Assembly: GCF_010365305.1 (NCBI RefSeq)
Contig: NZ_CP048279.1
Location: forward strand, 2,108,001-2,172,000
From: Staphylococcus sp. MI 10-1553
GTDB lineage: Bacteria; Bacillota; Bacilli; Staphylococcales; Staphylococcaceae
Reading direction: 5' to 3'
Length of the DNA stretch: 64,000 nucleotides
How positions within the stretch are numbered: position 1 is the first letter of the stretch; each line of letters begins with the position of its first letter. Positions 43,310-52,037 of this stretch are shown here, one piece after another. The position numbers and the translations under genes are program-made. A model generated the notes under the pieces. That model saw only the letters and a program-made list of their open reading frames with translations. It was not told where the DNA came from and did not search any database.

Positions 43310-43773
43310 GATGAAAGTCCTCCTTTATTGATAGCATCGTCGTGATAACCGCGTTGATGCCCTTGCCATTCTGCACCATCTTCCCAAATTTCTTTTTTCC
43401 AAATTGGGACCACCTCTTTAATCCGTTCAATAGCATATTCATTTGCAGCATAGGCATCTTTACGGTGAGGTGATGATACGCTAATACAAACTGCAATATC
43501 AGAAATTTGAAGCGCACCAATACGATGGCCTATTGCAGTGATAGTACCTGGCCAACGTTTAGTTATTTCATCACCAATTTGTGCCAGTTTCTTTTCAGCC
43601 ATAGGGACATACGCTTCATACTCTAAATATTCTGTGCGGACACCTTTCGTCCATTCGCGTACATGCCCTGTAAACACAACAACCGCGCCTTGTTTTTCAT
43701 TTAATGTGTATGCGCGATATTTTTCCGGTTCTAACGGTTGTGTTGTCACTTCGAATTGTTTCAACCCGATCAC
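43306..43773 (-). CDS. moaE: Molybdopterin synthase catalytic subunit MoaE
   Basis: A 155-residue subunit. Key parts: VVFTGHVREWTKGVRTEYLE at the dimer interface, IGHRIGALQISDIAVCISVS and the C-terminal PIWKKEIWEDGAEW with the active-site Lys pair. Converts precursor Z to molybdopterin with MoaD. Overlaps mobB by 4 bases. Confidence 0.95.
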   Translation of the reverse strand: MIGLKQFEVTTQPLEPEKYRAYTLNEKQGAVVVFTGHVREWTKGVRTEYLEYEAYVPMAEKKLAQIGDEITKRWPGTITAIGHRIGALQISDIAVCISVSSPHRKDAYAANEYAIERIKEVVPIWKKEIWEDGAEWQGHQRGYHDDAINKGGLSS

Positions 43774-44246
43774 CCTTCATTCGTTTGTATCCACTCAGTT
43801 AACCATGCTAATAGCGCATGCTCATCCGATGTTGTAGCATCTCTATTTACTGCAAACTTCACATTCGACAACTGTTGAAGTTGTTCATATTCTGCTTCAT
43901 TACGATACACAATCACTTTATCGTAATGTTCATGTTTGTAACCTTCAACTAATATCATACTTTTTTCAATGGTAACACATTCATCAATTAAAGTCCGTAA
44001 AGGCATTTCATCCGCTCTTTGGACACTTTCAATATACTGATGGCCCTGTACAATACTTTGATCTGCCCCAGCATTAAAATGACGCATATGATCCATATGG
44101 TCAGCCGGCAACGTAATGTCCTCCCCAGCATGACCGTGGTGTTTAATCGTCACAACAGCATAGCCTAAACTTTTCACATGGGCCACTAGCTTTTGCATAA
44201 GCGTCGTTTTACCTACATCTTTAAACCCTACGACTTGTAAAATCAT
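43770..44246 (-). CDS. mobB: Molybdopterin-guanine dinucleotide biosynthesis protein MobB
   Basis: A 158-residue P-loop GTP-binding protein: QVVGFKDVGKTTLMQKLVAH (P-loop residues 7-15) and the VTIKHHGH motif. Helper of MobA. Overlaps moeA and moaE by 4 bases each, so the chain is translationally coupled. Confidence 0.93.
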   Translation of the reverse strand: MILQVVGFKDVGKTTLMQKLVAHVKSLGYAVVTIKHHGHAGEDITLPADHMDHMRHFNAGADQSIVQGHQYIESVQRADEMPLRTLIDECVTIEKSMILVEGYKHEHYDKVIVYRNEAEYEQLQQLSNVKFAVNRDATTSDEHALLAWLTEWIQTNEG

Positions 44247-45502
44247 AAGCTACTCTCACGTTGATACGCTTCTGATGATGTTAATATCACTTGTACGTCG
44301 TGGCCTTGTTCAAATCCTCGTGTACCACCAGGTAAAACAATCATGGCGTTACTATGGGCAATAGATACGACTGCACCTGACTTGTTAAAACCTGATGGAC
44401 GTACTGTCGCTTCACGTCCTGTGAGTACTACATTGGCACGAATAAAACGAGTAAATGGATTTGCCTTTTTAAAGTCTTCCATCAACGTCGCACGCACCAT
44501 ACTTGGATAACATTTTTCAGCATGCATCATATGGTACATCGCTGGTTTAACGAATAATTCAAAGCCAGAATAACAAGCTGAAGGATTTCCCGACAAGCCG
44601 AATAAATATTTGCCTTCTGATACCGCGACAGTCGTTACACTACCTGGTCTCATCGCTACTTTATTAAACAACACTTCTGCTTCTAATGCTTGATAAATAT
44701 CTGGTAAATAATCAAAATCTCCTACCGACACGCCACCTGTTGTTATGACAATATCGTGCTCGGCAAATGCTTTTTTGACGACAGTTAAACTACTGTCAAA
44801 GTCGTCTTGTTGAATTTTATATAGTTCAGCTTCTATGCGTTCTTTACGTAATAATGCAGCAATCATCGGACCATTTGAATTACGAATTTTCCCTGGTTCT
44901 AACGGTGCATCAATATCTACAAGTTCGCTGCCCGTCGCAATAATCGCTACTGTCGGTTTTTGAAATACAGGGACATCAACATAACCAAAAGTGGCTAGAA
45001 CTGCGACAACACCCGCATTAATACGTTGACCTTTCGTTAAGACGACATCGCCAGTCGCAGTTTCTTCACCTTTTAATGACACATTTTCTAGTGACTCGAA
45101 CGGCTTACGAATCGTAAAACCTTCTGCTGTTTCTACCGTTTGTTCGAGCATAACAACTGCATCTGCACCTTGTGGCATTTCAGCACCTGTCATGATGCGT
45201 ACAGCTTGCCCTGCTTCAAGTTGCTTCGTCGACACACTGCCTGCACCGATATGGTCTACTACTTCAAATGGGATACGGTTATCACTCGAAGCACCGACAG
45301 TATCGACACTTCTCACCGCAAAGCCATCATAAGGTGATTTATCAAAACGCGGAATGTCATAAGTCGCAACGATATCTTCAGCAAGAATATAGCCTTCACT
45401 TTCATAGATGTTCACTGTCGTCTTTTTCATTCCAATTGCTTGTTTCATAACACGTTGTATCGCTTCTGACACGGGGATAGGATGTCTTTTTTCTACTGGC
45501 AT
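44243..45502 (-). CDS. moeA: Molybdopterin molybdenumtransferase MoeA
   Basis: A 419-residue enzyme that inserts molybdate into adenylated molybdopterin. Signature pieces: PRFDKSPYDGFAVRS, IMTGAEMPQGADAVVMLEQT, TTGGVSVGDFDYL in the MogA-like domain, and GLSGNPSACYSGFELFVKPA. First gene of the operon, divergent from moaC across 70 bases. Confidence 0.95.
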   Translation of the reverse strand: MPVEKRHPIPVSEAIQRVMKQAIGMKKTTVNIYESEGYILAEDIVATYDIPRFDKSPYDGFAVRSVDTVGASSDNRIPFEVVDHIGAGSVSTKQLEAGQAVRIMTGAEMPQGADAVVMLEQTVETAEGFTIRKPFESLENVSLKGEETATGDVVLTKGQRINAGVVAVLATFGYVDVPVFQKPTVAIIATGSELVDIDAPLEPGKIRNSNGPMIAALLRKERIEAELYKIQQDDFDSSLTVVKKAFAEHDIVITTGGVSVGDFDYLPDIYQALEAEVLFNKVAMRPGSVTTVAVSEGKYLFGLSGNPSACYSGFELFVKPAMYHMMHAEKCYPSMVRATLMEDFKKANPFTRFIRANVVLTGREATVRPSGFNKSGAVVSIAHSNAMIVLPGGTRGFEQGHDVQVILTSSEAYQRESSL

Positions 45503-45572
45503 GATGAACCACTCCTAACAAAATGAAAAATTCATGCTATACTATCCTTGCATTCAAGTAAGGAGGAATAAC

Positions 45573-46058
45573 ATGTCTGAATTTACACACCTTAATGCAC
45601 AAGGTCATGCAAAGATGGTAGATGTTTCTGATAAACAAGTAACCAAACGTACAGCCATCGCACATTCAAGCATTCAAGTTAATGCCACAATTTATGAACA
45701 AATTACGCAAAATACTAACAAAAAAGGAAATGTTTTAAATACCGCACAAATCGCAGGGATTATGGCTGCTAAAAATACATCGACCATTATTCCAATGTGC
45801 CATCCGTTAGCACTGACAGGTATTGATGTTGCCTTTGATTGGGACACTTCTGAAAATCAGTACATTTTGAACATTACGGCGACAGTCTCTACAAATGGCA
45901 AAACCGGTGTGGAAATGGAAGCCTTAACCGCTGCTTCTGCCACTGCGTTAACCATTTATGATATGTGCAAAGCTGTTGATAAAGGGATGGTCATCGGTGC
46001 AACTTACCTCGTTCAAAAAACGGGCGGTAAATCCGACTTCAACCGTACATCAAACTAA
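45573..46058 (+). CDS. moaC: Cyclic pyranopterin monophosphate synthase MoaC
   Basis: A 161-residue protein starting [27 protein letters not shown] lies 7 bases before ATG 45573. Signature [15 protein letters not shown] and [14 protein letters not shown] with the catalytic Lys. Rearranges the MoaA product to precursor Z. The only Moco gene here on the plus strand; TATACT at about 45538-45543 is the likely -10. Confidence 0.95.
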   Translation: MSEFTHLNAQGHAKMVDVSDKQVTKRTAIAHSSIQVNATIYEQITQNTNKKGNVLNTAQIAGIMAAKNTSTIIPMCHPLALTGIDVAFDWDTSENQYILNITATVSTNGKTGVEMEALTAASATALTIYDMCKAVDKGMVIGATYLVQKTGGKSDFNRTSN

Positions 46059-46238
46059 AAATATCACCCATCCGTGAAGAGACGGGACATCATTATTTTT
46101 GCAGCTTTACTAAGATAAATGAAAAGCGTTATATTGAATTATAAAATCAAATGAAATGTTATGGGGATGAAATTTTTGTCGTTTTCTTCTTTTCAAAAGT
46201 TTGCCCTGATTGATTTACAGTCTTTGATATTCAATTGC

Positions 46239-46511
46239 TATAATAAGCGAGACTCCTGAGGGAATGAGTGCATACTGCTAACAGTCACTTCTTTACTTTA
46301 AGTAGTGGTTACTGTTTTTCGCAGTAGCTGTCTGACTTCTCAATGCTCATGCTTTTGAGAAGTCTAGTCAGCCTTGCAGGGGCAGTACTACGAAATCTTT
46401 GTTTCACAAGAGATTTCTGTACTGCTCCCAAAATTTAATTCGGCTTCCTTCAAATGTACATTTCAATCCAGCCGAATTGAGTTGAGGCAAGTCCCCTAGG
46501 AACGCGAGCCT
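46239..46511 (+). ncRNA. Structured intergenic repeat, copy A, with its own promoter (candidate RNA)
   Basis: Between moaC and moaB (500 bases, no gene) an extended -10, TTGCTATAAT (TATAAT 46239-46244), with TTTACA 19 bases upstream, points at an element starting GAGACTCCTGAGGG. Four hairpins follow. H1 pairs AACAGT...ACTGTT (about 46280-46316), ending in five T. H2 is GACTTCTCAA/TTGAGAAGTC (46334-46343 with 46355-46364). H3 is GCAGTAC and GAAATCT with AGATTTC and GTACTGC (46382-46425). H4 is AATTCGGCT/AGCCGAATT (46437-46478). An outer stem TCCTGAGGG/CCCCTAGGA (46254-46262 with 46493-46501) closes the whole. A relative lies at 62191. No open frame of note. It could be an RNA gene or a mobile-like non-coding repeat. 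Confidence 0.5.
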
Positions 46512-46559
46512 ATGGTGGCAATTGTAAAATTCAAAATGGTTATCAATGAGGGCACGCTT

Positions 46560-47060
46560 TTATTTATTCATTTCATAAACTAAATGTGTGAGTTCTGGTA
46601 ATATGAGTCGATTCAGCGCTAATTTTACAGCTCCCGTTGATCCTGGCAAACAAAAGACTAATGTTCGCTTCGCCGTACCTGCAACAGCTCGGGATAACAA
46701 AGCACGTGTCCCAACATCTTCTGTAAAGCTTAAATAACGAAACAGCTCACCAAATCCTTCAATTTCCTTATCTAATAACGGCGTCACCGCTTCAATCGTC
46801 ACATCTCTCGGTGCAATTCCCGTTCCACCAGTCGTCACGATGACATCGATATCTTCTGTAATCCATTGTTGCACTGTTGATTGAATGGCAATCAGTTCAT
46901 CTTTAACAATCGTGTAATGTTGAATTTCCACATCAAAATCTGCCGTTTGTAATAATGTTTGAACACTCTGACCCCCTTTATCCGTCTCAGTCGTTCGCGT
47001 ATCGGAAACGGTCAATACTGCACAACGGACAGGTCTCTCTAATTTGACGTTCGTATGCAT
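46560..47060 (-). CDS. moaB: Molybdopterin adenylyltransferase-type protein MoaB
   Basis: A 166-residue MogA/MoaB-family protein with [20 protein letters not shown] at the start, the molybdopterin-binding [20 protein letters not shown], and [17 protein letters not shown] near the end. Adenylates molybdopterin before MoeA. 15 bases after moeB, so probably in one transcript. Confidence 0.93.
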   Translation of the reverse strand: MHTNVKLERPVRCAVLTVSDTRTTETDKGGQSVQTLLQTADFDVEIQHYTIVKDELIAIQSTVQQWITEDIDVIVTTGGTGIAPRDVTIEAVTPLLDKEIEGFGELFRYLSFTEDVGTRALLSRAVAGTAKRTLVFCLPGSTGAVKLALNRLILPELTHLVYEMNK

Positions 47061-47075
47061 GGAATCACTCCTTCA

Positions 47076-48083
47076 TTAGCCGAATAATTTATGTATCATC
47101 GCTTGTGCCGCGCCAATATCTTTTAAACCGTGGATGAGTAGGCGACCATCTTGAAAAGCAACAATACGTGAATTTTCAAATTTAAATTGTAATAAATAAC
47201 CATTGGACTTGTAGGGTATTTCTCGCTCATCTAAAAATGACTTTAACTGCTCAAATGTCAGTTCTGGATGCTGGTATTGTACCGTATCTCGACCACATAA
47301 GGAGGCATAGGTGGACGATCGTGTATTTAAATACGGATAGCTCGGTTGATGACCACACGTTGGGCAATCCTCACGTTGCAACCGTCGCATGCCAAAAGCA
47401 AAATGTGTCTCCTCCCATATGTCGCCATAAGTCAACTTAGGTTCAATAGGTGTCTCGGTTAAAATTTTCAGTGCGTCTCTCAACTGAAAACTTGTCGTCA
47501 TCGTGACAGCAGGTTGAATCACTCCTACCGTATCACACGTGAGATTGAGAGATGGAATTTGTGGGACTAAACATTGAAAACAAGGCGTTTCTCCAGGAAC
47601 AAATGGGGCTGAAACATAGGTACTTTGCACGACACCACCATAAATCCATGGCACACGATAATAATACGCCGCATCATTTAATAGCATACGTGTTTCAAAA
47701 TTGTCTGTCGCATCTAAAATTAAATCGACAGTCGGCACATGCGTTTCTAGAAAATCACTATCAACATGTTCAATGTAAGCATCAATGTGTACATCACGAC
47801 GTATCGCCTGAAGCATCTCTTTTGCGGCCATCACTTTCGGTACACTTTCATCCGCATCCCGTTCCGTAAACAACGTCTGCCGCTGTAAATTGGAATGCTC
47901 GATATAGTCCCGATCAACAATGATGAGCTTCCCAATACCTGCGCGCGCTAACCCTTCCGCAAGATGTGTCCCTAATGCGCCCATACCCACAATGAGTACA
48001 GCTTTCGCATTGATTTTCTGTTGACCACTCGTCCCTATTCCTTTGTATAAAATTTGCCTAGAATATCGTTCTTCACCCATCAT
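47076..48083 (-). CDS. moeB: ThiF/MoeB-family adenylyltransferase
   Basis: A 335-residue E1-like enzyme that activates the C-terminus of MoaD. It has the nucleotide motif VGMGALGTHLAEGLARAGIG, IIVDRDYIEHSNLQRQ with the Arg finger, DATDNFETR, and two CxxC zinc pairs (CFQCLV and CPTCGH). The last 70 residues take the place of the rhodanese domain seen in some relatives. Start at ATG 48083, 6 bases after GGGAGAGG; an upstream start would include this site. Role in Moco is inferred from the neighbours; ThiF activity is possible. Confidence 0.88.
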   Translation of the reverse strand: MMGEERYSRQILYKGIGTSGQQKINAKAVLIVGMGALGTHLAEGLARAGIGKLIIVDRDYIEHSNLQRQTLFTERDADESVPKVMAAKEMLQAIRRDVHIDAYIEHVDSDFLETHVPTVDLILDATDNFETRMLLNDAAYYYRVPWIYGGVVQSTYVSAPFVPGETPCFQCLVPQIPSLNLTCDTVGVIQPAVTMTTSFQLRDALKILTETPIEPKLTYGDIWEETHFAFGMRRLQREDCPTCGHQPSYPYLNTRSSTYASLCGRDTVQYQHPELTFEQLKSFLDEREIPYKSNGYLLQFKFENSRIVAFQDGRLLIHGLKDIGAAQAMIHKLFG

Positions 48084-48222
48084 CTTAATCCTCTCCCACA
48101 ATACTATTCTCAATTATACGGATTTTTCGAAAGGGACTCAACGGATTGAAACGGCAGATTACCCTATTCATCGCGAAGTAAAACGATGAAATCATAAGGG
48201 CCGATTCCCTATATATTAAAGA

Positions 48223-48264
48223 AGCGAACCAAAGATGTTGTGTGGATGTCTTTGATTCGCTTTT
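48223..48264 (-). terminator. Terminator of modABC
   Basis: AGCGAACCAAAGA (48224-48236) pairs with TCTTTGATTCGCT (48249-48261) with one mismatch; T-rich on the minus side. Separates modC from moeB-moaB. The rest of 48084-48371 shows nothing else. Confidence 0.75.
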
Positions 48265-48371
48265 AAAACGATTTTATTGTGTATCATTATGATGTCTTAT
48301 CCGAACAACTGAGCCTCACAGTTCCTTAGCCAATCACATTTTCACTGATTCTATCTGAACAACAGACTGGC

Positions 48372-48977
48372 TTATTCTATCACAATGACTTCATCAGCTA
48401 ACGTGTCTGCTTCCCACTTCGAATGTGTCACAAAAATGATTGGAATATGCCATGCTTCAAAAATCCGCTTCACCAAGTCCATACTTTCTTTGCGTGACCC
48501 TTCATCCAAACTTGAAAATGGCTCGTCCAATAATAAAATTTCTGGTCGCATACTTAATGCTCTTGCCAGTGCGACACGTTGCTTTTCACCGCCCGAACAG
48601 CGCTCTGGATAAACGTGCTGCAAGTGTTCAATATTCAAATGTCTCATCAAATCTGCAATATGTGTATTAAAACGTGTCATAAATGTAATGTTGTCCAACA
48701 CAGTCATATGCGGGAACAGTTGATAATCTTGAAACAAATAGCCGATGTGACGTTCGCGAATTGGAAGTTGTCGTTGCTGTTCTGTATCAGTCAATACACG
48801 CCCATTAATTTCAATTTTGCCATCATCTGGATTACAAATACCTGCAATGACGTTCAATAAAGTCGTTTTCCCAATCCCTGATGCACCTTGAATCGCATAT
48901 ATTTGAGGCCGGTCACTTTGAATTTGAATACCGATGTGACGTTGGTTAATGTTCATTTTTATTTGAAGGTTTAACAA
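48372..48977 (-). CDS. modC: Molybdate ABC transporter ATP-binding protein ModC
   Basis: A 201-residue ATPase: Walker A GASGIGKTTLLNVIAG, Q-loop GYLFQDYQLFP, signature CSGGEKQRVALARAL (Cys in place of the usual Leu), Walker B ILLLDEPFSSLD. It stops right after the ATPase core and lacks the C-terminal molybdate-binding (TOBE/Mop) domain of E. coli ModC, so trans-inhibition by molybdate via that domain is not expected. Adjacent to modB. Confidence 0.9.
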   Translation of the reverse strand: MLNLQIKMNINQRHIGIQIQSDRPQIYAIQGASGIGKTTLLNVIAGICNPDDGKIEINGRVLTDTEQQRQLPIRERHIGYLFQDYQLFPHMTVLDNITFMTRFNTHIADLMRHLNIEHLQHVYPERCSGGEKQRVALARALSMRPEILLLDEPFSSLDEGSRKESMDLVKRIFEAWHIPIIFVTHSKWEADTLADEVIVIE

Positions 48978-49658
48978 TTAATCCACCTCACGATAACGCT
49001 CTTGATTCATCATATTCATTGTTCCTATAATACTAATTGCAAATGCCACTAAAACGAGTACCCATAGCCACGCTTGATTTTCTCTACCCTGTTGAACGAG
49101 AAAGTAAATTTCTAACGGCAACGTATTAGTTTTACCAGGAATGTATCCCGCAATCATGAGGGTCGCCCCAAATTCACCAATCGATCGTGCAAAGGCAAGC
49201 ATCGTCCCTGAAATGATGGCGCGCTTCGATAAAGGTAACGTGATTTTGAAAAAGATTTTTAGTTCAGAAGCTCCCATCGTCCGTGCAGTATTTAGCATAC
49301 GTGGATTGATATTTCGAAAACCTTGGACCGTATGTTGATACATGAGCGGGAAACTGACAATGACTGAAGCCACGACAGCGCCTATCCATGTAAATACCAC
49401 TTTTACCCCTAAAATATCAGTGAGCAGATGCCCCACAGGATGGTCCACCGAAAAAAACATGAGTAGTAAAAAGCCTAATACAGTTGGTGGTAATACGATA
49501 GGTAGCAATACAATACTTTCAATCAGATGTGTCCATTTCGTTCGTCTATCATACATCATTCGCGCGAGTGCTATTCCAAGTATAAATACGATGACTGTAC
49601 TCACGAAAGCCACTCTAATGGATATCCAAAATGGCATTAAGTCAGGCATAATCATCAC
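48978..49658 (-). CDS. modB: Molybdate ABC transporter permease ModB
   Basis: A 226-residue permease with about five helices and the EAA-loop motif MGASELKIFFKITLPLSKRA. VLLPIVLPPTVLGFLLLMFF is the typical ModB segment. The frame opens at GTG 49658, but ATG 49649 (MPDLMPFWISIRV) is better spaced from AGGTG and may be the true start. Contiguous with modA and modC. Confidence 0.93.
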   Translation of the reverse strand: MMIMPDLMPFWISIRVAFVSTVIVFILGIALARMMYDRRTKWTHLIESIVLLPIVLPPTVLGFLLLMFFSVDHPVGHLLTDILGVKVVFTWIGAVVASVIVSFPLMYQHTVQGFRNINPRMLNTARTMGASELKIFFKITLPLSKRAIISGTMLAFARSIGEFGATLMIAGYIPGKTNTLPLEIYFLVQQGRENQAWLWVLVLVAFAISIIGTMNMMNQERYREVD

Positions 49659-50432
49659 CTATTTTTCAAAATGATAGTCTTTCAAAATGTGTTGTGCAGT
49701 TTCACTCTTCATAAAGTCATACCAAGCCTTTGTCGCTTCAGTATCAGTCACTGTACCCATGCGATAGACAATTGGTGACTTTAATGGCGCGTCCGAAACT
49801 TTCTCTACGCCAGAATGCGGTGTTTTACCGACATATAAGTCTGTTTGGTAGACAAAACCTAACTGCGCATTCCCTTTATTGACATAGTTTAACACTTCAC
49901 GCACGTCTTTCGCATAAACGATACGCTCTTCAACTGACGACCACTTGTTTTGATCTTCCAAAAATGTTTTAGCATATTTCCCGGCTGGCACTGATTTTAC
50001 TTCACCGATTGCCAGCTGATCATTGTCTCCCAGTTGATCAACACGTTGAATGTCACTGCCCTTACGATGAATTAATACTAATTTGTTGTGGGCGTAATCA
50101 TACGTATGTTGCACTTTTCCTTTTTCTTTCAACATATCGACATCTTTCATATTCGCTGACATGAAGACATCCACTGGCGCCCCTTTATCAATTTGTTCCC
50201 GCAATGCACCAGAACCACCGTAATTAAATGACACGTCGATATTAGGATGCTTTTCATGGAATGCTTTTTCTAATTCTTTCGTCACATCTGTTAAACTTGC
50301 GGCAGCAGAAATGGTCAACTGTTGCTCAGATGTCGATTTTTTATTATCCGGTTGCGCACCCTTTTGCCCACAAGCCGCTAAAATGACGACAACTAGCCCT
50401 GTAATCATGAGTATGCTAACCCATCTTGTCAT
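49659..50432 (-). CDS. modA: Molybdate-binding lipoprotein ModA
   Basis: A 257-residue lipoprotein. Signal peptide with lipobox LAACG, then QLTISAAASLTDVTKELEKA, the oxyanion-binding start of ModA; FNYGGSGALREQIDKGAPVD and VFMSANMKDVDML follow. Start at ATG 50432 (MTRWVSILMI), since the upstream TTG lies in the ribosome binding site. Captures molybdate/tungstate outside the membrane for ModBC. Confidence 0.93.
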   Translation of the reverse strand: MTRWVSILMITGLVVVILAACGQKGAQPDNKKSTSEQQLTISAAASLTDVTKELEKAFHEKHPNIDVSFNYGGSGALREQIDKGAPVDVFMSANMKDVDMLKEKGKVQHTYDYAHNKLVLIHRKGSDIQRVDQLGDNDQLAIGEVKSVPAGKYAKTFLEDQNKWSSVEERIVYAKDVREVLNYVNKGNAQLGFVYQTDLYVGKTPHSGVEKVSDAPLKSPIVYRMGTVTDTEATKAWYDFMKSETAQHILKDYHFEK

Positions 50433-50467
50433 AATGTCGCGCCTCCTCAATTGTTCTATTCACGTTA

Positions 50468-50510
50468 AAAATACGCTCGAAATCAGTATATCAAATTTCG
50501 AACGTATTTT
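50468..50510 (-). promoter_or_regulatory. galT terminator overlapping the modA promoter
   Basis: A 16-base stem (50468-50483 with 50495-50510; one G-U wobble in RNA) flanks an 11-base loop and ends in a T run on the minus strand, so it can terminate galT. The loop itself contains TGATATACT on the minus strand, an extended -10 (TATACT 50485-50490) pointing at modA 53 bases away. The inverted repeat is therefore centred on the promoter, and could double as an operator. It does not resemble the E. coli ModE site. Confidence 0.55.
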
Positions 50511-50531
50511 GAGTCGATTCATATTTAGTTT

Positions 50532-52025
50532 TTAAACATTTAACGTTGCGATAAAACGTTGAAAAGCCGCTTGACCCGCTTCATCTCTTTTAAATACCCC
50601 TGCATCTTGAAGGACGCGTTCAAATTTATAACCGACTTCTTGACGCACAATCGCTTCAGCATCTTCCGTATCAAAATCATACTTCTCTTTCATTTCTTGT
50701 GCCCATGCGGTATGCACACCAAGGTCCAACGTTTCATCACCATTTAAAAATGCAATCACATCTTGCAATTCATTTTTTAAACGTCCAGGTAAAATCGCTG
50801 TCCCCATCACTTCGATTAAACCAATATTTTCTTTTTTAATATGTTGAACATCTTGATGAGGATGGAATAAACCATCTGGATATTCCTCGGTACGTTGATT
50901 ATCACGTAACACGATGTCCATTTCGTATTGGCCATCACGGAATCTCGCAATCGGTGTCACCGTATGATGACGTTCTCCTGTATCACTATGCGCTTTCACT
51001 TGCACACTTTCATCACTGTAACCTTCCCATTGATGACGCATCCATTCACTCGCCGCAATTAACTGTTCCGTATCTGTCGCAGTTAAACGAATGACACTCA
51101 TTGGCCATTTGACGATACCTGCTTGTACAGTCGGAAAGTCCACTAATTCAAATGAGCGTTCGATTGGAGCCAGTGCCATTGGAAAATCATGGCGACCAGC
51201 TTGATAATGATTGTGCGATAAAATCGAACCGCCAACAACAGGAATATCTGCGTTCGATCCAATCGTATAGTGTGGAAATTGCTTCACGAAATCAAGCAAG
51301 TTTTCAAATGTTGCTTGATTGATTAACATCGGTGTGTGTTCACGTGATAACAAAATGCTATGTTCATTAAAATACAGATAAGGAGAATATTGGAAACCCC
51401 ATTCTTCGCCGTTAATTTGCATTTGCACAATACGATGATTCGAACGTGCTGCAGAAGTCATCGTCCCATAATAACCTTCATTTTCCATACAAATCGCACA
51501 CTTTGGATAAGAGGAAGCAGGCGCATTTTTCTCACGCTCAATTTGTTTCGCATCTTTTTCAGGTTTTGATAAATTAATCGTAATCTCAAAATCACCATAC
51601 GCTGTCGGCACATTATAAACGATATTTTTCGCAATCGCTTCTTCTTTAATGTAATGATTCAGATGGCTCAGTTGATAAAAATAATCTGTCGCCGCTTCTG
51701 GTGAAAGTTGATAACGTTTATAAAATTCACGATTCACTGTCGAAGGTCTCGGCGTGATTAAATCCATCAAACTGGCTTCTAACTGTTCACGCACTGACAA
51801 AATATCTTCAAATGCACCTCGCTCAATCGCATCTTCAATGAGTAAATTAACGACTTCAATCGGCGCTTGAGGTTGGATGTCATGTTCAGTGTCTAAAAGC
51901 GCAATATCATCTGCCTTCAAACGTGACAAAATTTGATTGACGACATAAATACGGTCCCCCGGTTCATAGTCGCCATGCGCAATAATATCATCTGCAAATT
52001 GATACACATGTGCTGCGTTTGCCAT
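50532..52025 (-). CDS. galT: UDP-glucose--hexose-1-phosphate uridylyltransferase (Firmicutes-type GalT)
   Basis: A 497-residue enzyme of the second GalT family found in Firmicutes, longer than the E. coli type. CAICMENEGYYGTMTSAARS, VVGGSILSHNHYQAGRHDFP with the HNH region, and the C-terminal ILPGRLKNELQDVIAFLNGD are visible. Exchanges UMP between UDP-glucose and galactose-1-phosphate. Last gene of galR-galK-galE-galT, 12 bases after galE. Confidence 0.93.
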   Translation of the reverse strand: MANAAHVYQFADDIIAHGDYEPGDRIYVVNQILSRLKADDIALLDTEHDIQPQAPIEVVNLLIEDAIERGAFEDILSVREQLEASLMDLITPRPSTVNREFYKRYQLSPEAATDYFYQLSHLNHYIKEEAIAKNIVYNVPTAYGDFEITINLSKPEKDAKQIEREKNAPASSYPKCAICMENEGYYGTMTSAARSNHRIVQMQINGEEWGFQYSPYLYFNEHSILLSREHTPMLINQATFENLLDFVKQFPHYTIGSNADIPVVGGSILSHNHYQAGRHDFPMALAPIERSFELVDFPTVQAGIVKWPMSVIRLTATDTEQLIAASEWMRHQWEGYSDESVQVKAHSDTGERHHTVTPIARFRDGQYEMDIVLRDNQRTEEYPDGLFHPHQDVQHIKKENIGLIEVMGTAILPGRLKNELQDVIAFLNGDETLDLGVHTAWAQEMKEKYDFDTEDAEAIVRQEVGYKFERVLQDAGVFKRDEAGQAAFQRFIATLNV

Positions 52026-52037
52026 AATGAGCCTCCT

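Noticed and set aside
50468..50510. ModE-type operator at modA
   Set aside because: The palindrome there shares no clear sequence with the known ModE site and is explained at least in part as the galT terminator.
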